Positions 5,526-7,193 of a stretch of 7,193 bases of DNA are shown piece by piece. Position 1 is the stretch's first letter, and every line of letters starts with the position of its first letter. Source of the DNA: Trueperaceae bacterium (GTDB taxonomy: Bacteria > Deinococcota > Deinococci > Deinococcales > Trueperaceae); NCBI GenBank assembly GCA_024636105.1, contig JAGXHO010000228.1, positions 1 to 7,193 of the forward strand, written 5' to 3'. The position numbers and the translations under genes were made by a program. The notes under the pieces are model-generated. The model worked only from the letters and a program-made list of their open reading frames with translations. It ran no database searches and was not told the DNA's origin.

Positions 5526-6532
5526 ACGGAGCCAGCGACGCCCCCCAGGTGCCGGCATGGCGCGCCGCGCTCTCGGTCGTCGGCAAGTCGGCGCCCGTGT
5601 TCCTGGTCCTGGCGCTCCTCATCGCCTGGATCACCTACCTCAACCCGACCTTCATCGAACCGTCCCCCTTCCTGAACTTCCTGCGCCGCAGCGCGCCGCT
5701 CATGATCCTGGCGGCGGGCCAGCTGTTCGTCGTGGTCTCCGGCGGCTTCGACCTGTCGCAAGGGTCGCTCGTGACCCTGACCGTGTTGGCCGGAGCACTG
5801 CTCGCCTTCGGCGACCCGGCGAACACCTGGTGGGTGATCCTCGTCCTGTACGGCATCGGCCTGCTCGTGGGCGTGTTCAACGGCGCCGTCACCGCCTACC
5901 TGCGGGTGCCCTCGTTCATCACCACCCTCGGCATGCTGCTGACGCTCAAGGGGCTCGCGCTGCTGATCACCGGCGGCGCCCCGCGCGGCGCGCTGCCGCC
6001 CAACTTCCGCGCCTTCGGTCGCGCCTTCATCGAGGACGTGCCGCTGCTCGGGCGCTTGCCGTGGGCGGTGATCGTGCTCCTCGTGCTCTCGGTGGTCTTC
6101 ATCTACCTCTTCCACTACACGGTGCTCGGGCGGCAGACGCTGGCGGTCGGCGACAACCCCCGGGCGGCAGCGCTCTCGGGCATCGACGTGCCGCGCGTGC
6201 GCATCTTCGCGTTCGCGCTGTCGTCGCTGTCGGCCGTCACCGCCGGCATCATGCTCGGCGGCTTCTCCGGCGTGTCGATCAACGTCGGCGACGGCATCGA
6301 GCTCGAGGCGATCTCCGCCGTGGTGCTCGGCGGCGCCGCCCTGCTGGGCGGCCGCGGCAACATGCCCGCGGCGCTCGCCGGAGCGCTCACGCTGCAGGCG
6401 CTGTTCACGCTGCTCAACTTCCTCGGCCTCCCGTCACCCATCCGCGTGACGGTTCAGGGCGCCATCATCATCGGCGCGGTCGGCTACGCCGCTTGGCGGG
6501 CCGTGCGCGCCGGGCAGGAAAGGGGGGCTTGA
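5522..6532 (+). CDS. Sugar ABC transporter permease 2 (RbsC/YjfF class)
   Basis: A 336-residue inner-membrane permease of the BPD_transp_2 family, the presumed partner of permease 1. The first helix is about 24-41. The conserved AAGQLFVVVSGGFDLSQGS (64-82) follows, then helices at about 84-97, 103-126, 132-151, 180-199, 226-249, 264-276, 284-301 and 310-325. Family landmarks are GVFNGAVTAYLRVPSFITTLG (117-137), the ATPase-facing AVGDNPRAAALSGI (208-221) and GGAALLGGRGN (270-280). The segment from 152 to 178 between helices is polar and probably periplasmic. The ATG overlaps the permease 1 stop as ATGA. The gene ends 61 bases before the binding-protein gene. The substrate is undetermined; the two-permease layout is seen in galactofuranose-type systems but is not diagnostic. 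Confidence 0.94.
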   Translation: MNGASDAPQVPAWRAALSVVGKSAPVFLVLALLIAWITYLNPTFIEPSPFLNFLRRSAPLMILAAGQLFVVVSGGFDLSQGSLVTLTVLAGALLAFGDPANTWWVILVLYGIGLLVGVFNGAVTAYLRVPSFITTLGMLLTLKGLALLITGGAPRGALPPNFRAFGRAFIEDVPLLGRLPWAVIVLLVLSVVFIYLFHYTVLGRQTLAVGDNPRAAALSGIDVPRVRIFAFALSSLSAVTAGIMLGGFSGVSINVGDGIELEAISAVVLGGAALLGGRGNMPAALAGALTLQALFTLLNFLGLPSPIRVTVQGAIIIGAVGYAAWRAVRAGQERGA

Positions 6533-6593
6533 CGAGACCCAACGCACGCATCCAGCACGATCTCGAAGACTTCATCCTCACAGGAGGCACCAC
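6533..6593 (+). other. 61-base gap between permease 2 and the binding-protein gene
   Basis: The only gap inside the transporter block. It holds a 5-base inverted repeat (CGAGA 6533-6537, TCTCG 6561-6565) too weak to call a terminator, and a TTGACG at 6529-6534 with no credible -10 box downstream. The binding protein is therefore probably transcribed with the permeases. Its strong ribosome site may help raise its level relative to the membrane parts. Confidence 0.45.
6582..6587 (+). promoter_or_regulatory. Strong ribosome binding site of the substrate-binding protein
   Basis: AGGAGG, the best Shine-Dalgarno in the window, lies six bases before GTG 6594 and fixes the start of the signal peptide. 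A strong site fits the need for more receptor than transporter. Confidence 0.8.
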
Positions 6594-7193
6594 GTGCATT
6601 CGACCTTACGCACCCTGCTCGCAGTCCTGACGGCCAGCGCCTTCGCGGCGGCGTTCGCTCAGACGTCCGACTTCTTCAACGAAGCCGACCTCCAGCGCGA
6701 CCTCGGTTACATGGAGATGGAGGCCGAAGGCCCGGCCGACATGCCCTGGATCCAGGCCATCGACCCCACCTACGTCGACACCAGCGCCTTCGCCAAAGAG
6801 GGCCCCTGGACCGTCTGCTTCTCGAACGCCGGCGTGAACAACCCGTGGCGCGTCGTCGGCTTCACGACCATGGAAGCCGAGGTCGACCTGCATCCGATGA
6901 TCGAAGAGTTCATCCACATCGACGCCGAAGGCTCGGACAACAAGCAGATCAGCGACATCAACGGTCTGCTGGCCAGCGGCGACTGCGACATCCTCATCGT
7001 GTCGCCGAACACCACCGCGGCGCTGACGCCGGTCATCGAGACCGCCTGCGCCCAGCTGCCGGTCATCGTCTTCGACCGCGGCGTCAACACCGATTGCCCG
7101 GTCACCTTCATCACCCCCATCGGCGGCTACGCCTTCGGCGTCACCGCGGCCGACTTCATCGTCGACAACCTCCCCGAGGGCGGCAACGTCCTG
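6594..7193 (+). CDS. Periplasmic sugar-binding protein, Peripla_BP_4/RbsB-YtfQ class (3' end outside window)
   Basis: An exported receptor that delivers sugar to the permeases; 200 residues are visible before the window ends. Residues 1-22 form a Sec signal peptide (R6, hydrophobic stretch, AFA-Q cleavage at 22/23) with no lipobox, so the protein is soluble in the periplasm. The first strand of the binding fold, WTVCFSNAGVNNPWR (72-86), comes only after about 49 extra residues (23-71). RbsB-type proteins normally begin this strand just after the signal peptide. Family landmarks are KQISDINGLLASG (117-129), DILIVSPNTTAALTPVIETA (132-151) and PVIVFDRGVNTD (156-167), with DR at 161-162 in the sugar-binding position. 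Cysteines 75, 131, 152 and 168 could form disulfides. NPWR and the DR segment recall YtfQ-like receptors, but the ligand cannot be named. Confidence 0.92.
   Translation, partial: MHSTLRTLLAVLTASAFAAAFAQTSDFFNEADLQRDLGYMEMEAEGPADMPWIQAIDPTYVDTSAFAKEGPWTVCFSNAGVNNPWRVVGFTTMEAEVDLHPMIEEFIHIDAEGSDNKQISDINGLLASGDCDILIVSPNTTAALTPVIETACAQLPVIVFDRGVNTDCPVTFITPIGGYAFGVTAADFIVDNLPEGGNVL

Noticed and set aside
3723..5558. A 611-codon minus-strand open frame opposite the ATPase and permease 1
   Set aside because: Same antisense artefact; no recognisable domain and no ribosome site, and the opposing frame is unambiguous.
6529..6560. An internal promoter (TTGACG) before the binding-protein gene
   Set aside because: No TAnnnT-type -10 box lies 16-19 bases downstream.
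6533..6565. An attenuating terminator between permease 2 and the binding-protein gene
   Set aside because: Only a 5-base stem with a 23-base loop and no following T-run.
1..7193. CRISPR arrays, tRNA or rRNA genes, insertion sequences or phage genes
   Set aside because: I saw no spaced repeats, cloverleaf, rRNA segment, transposase motif or terminal inverted repeats; nearly all bases are explained by six metabolic, transport and signalling genes.

Overview
The window is high-GC bacterial DNA, densely coded in two divergent blocks. It is mainly a carbohydrate-uptake locus: a ribose/galactofuranose-class ABC transporter facing a sugar or polyol dehydrogenase. A c-di-GMP synthase-type membrane sensor lies behind the dehydrogenase. 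The substrate-binding protein has a plain, non-lipoprotein signal peptide ending in AFA-Q, which suggests a cell with an outer membrane. That cleavage style, plus a TAnnnT box six bases from a start codon with no Shine-Dalgarno sequence, recalls Deinococcota such as Trueperaceae. I hold that assignment loosely.

Minus strand, right to left. At 2736-1714 is a Gfo/Idh/MocA-family NAD(P)-dependent dehydrogenase. After a 72-base gap comes a CHASE4-PAS-GGDEF protein (1641 to beyond base 1), cut by the window edge inside the GGDEF domain. Plus strand, left to right. A tandem-domain sugar ABC ATPase (2911-4545) is followed by two different RbsC-type permeases (4542-5525 and 5522-6532), joined by 4-base stop/start overlaps. 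After 61 bases comes an exported substrate-binding protein (6594 to beyond the right edge, first 200 residues visible).

The 174-base divergent intergenic region (2737-2910) carries the most regulatory structure. It holds a TTGACA-N18-TAACTT promoter, a perfect 14-bp palindrome over its -10 box, a second 10-bp palindrome 52 bp upstream, a pair of near-identical 9-mers one helical turn apart, and a leader hairpin ending at the base before the ATPase Shine-Dalgarno. The simplest reading is a repressor-controlled system that imports a sugar or polyol through two permeases, one ATPase and a periplasmic receptor, and oxidises it or a derivative with the divergent dehydrogenase. No regulator gene is visible and the substrate cannot be read from the sequence. 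I see no wholly new system. The points most worth following up are the intergenic control region and the N-terminal extension and cysteines of the binding protein.
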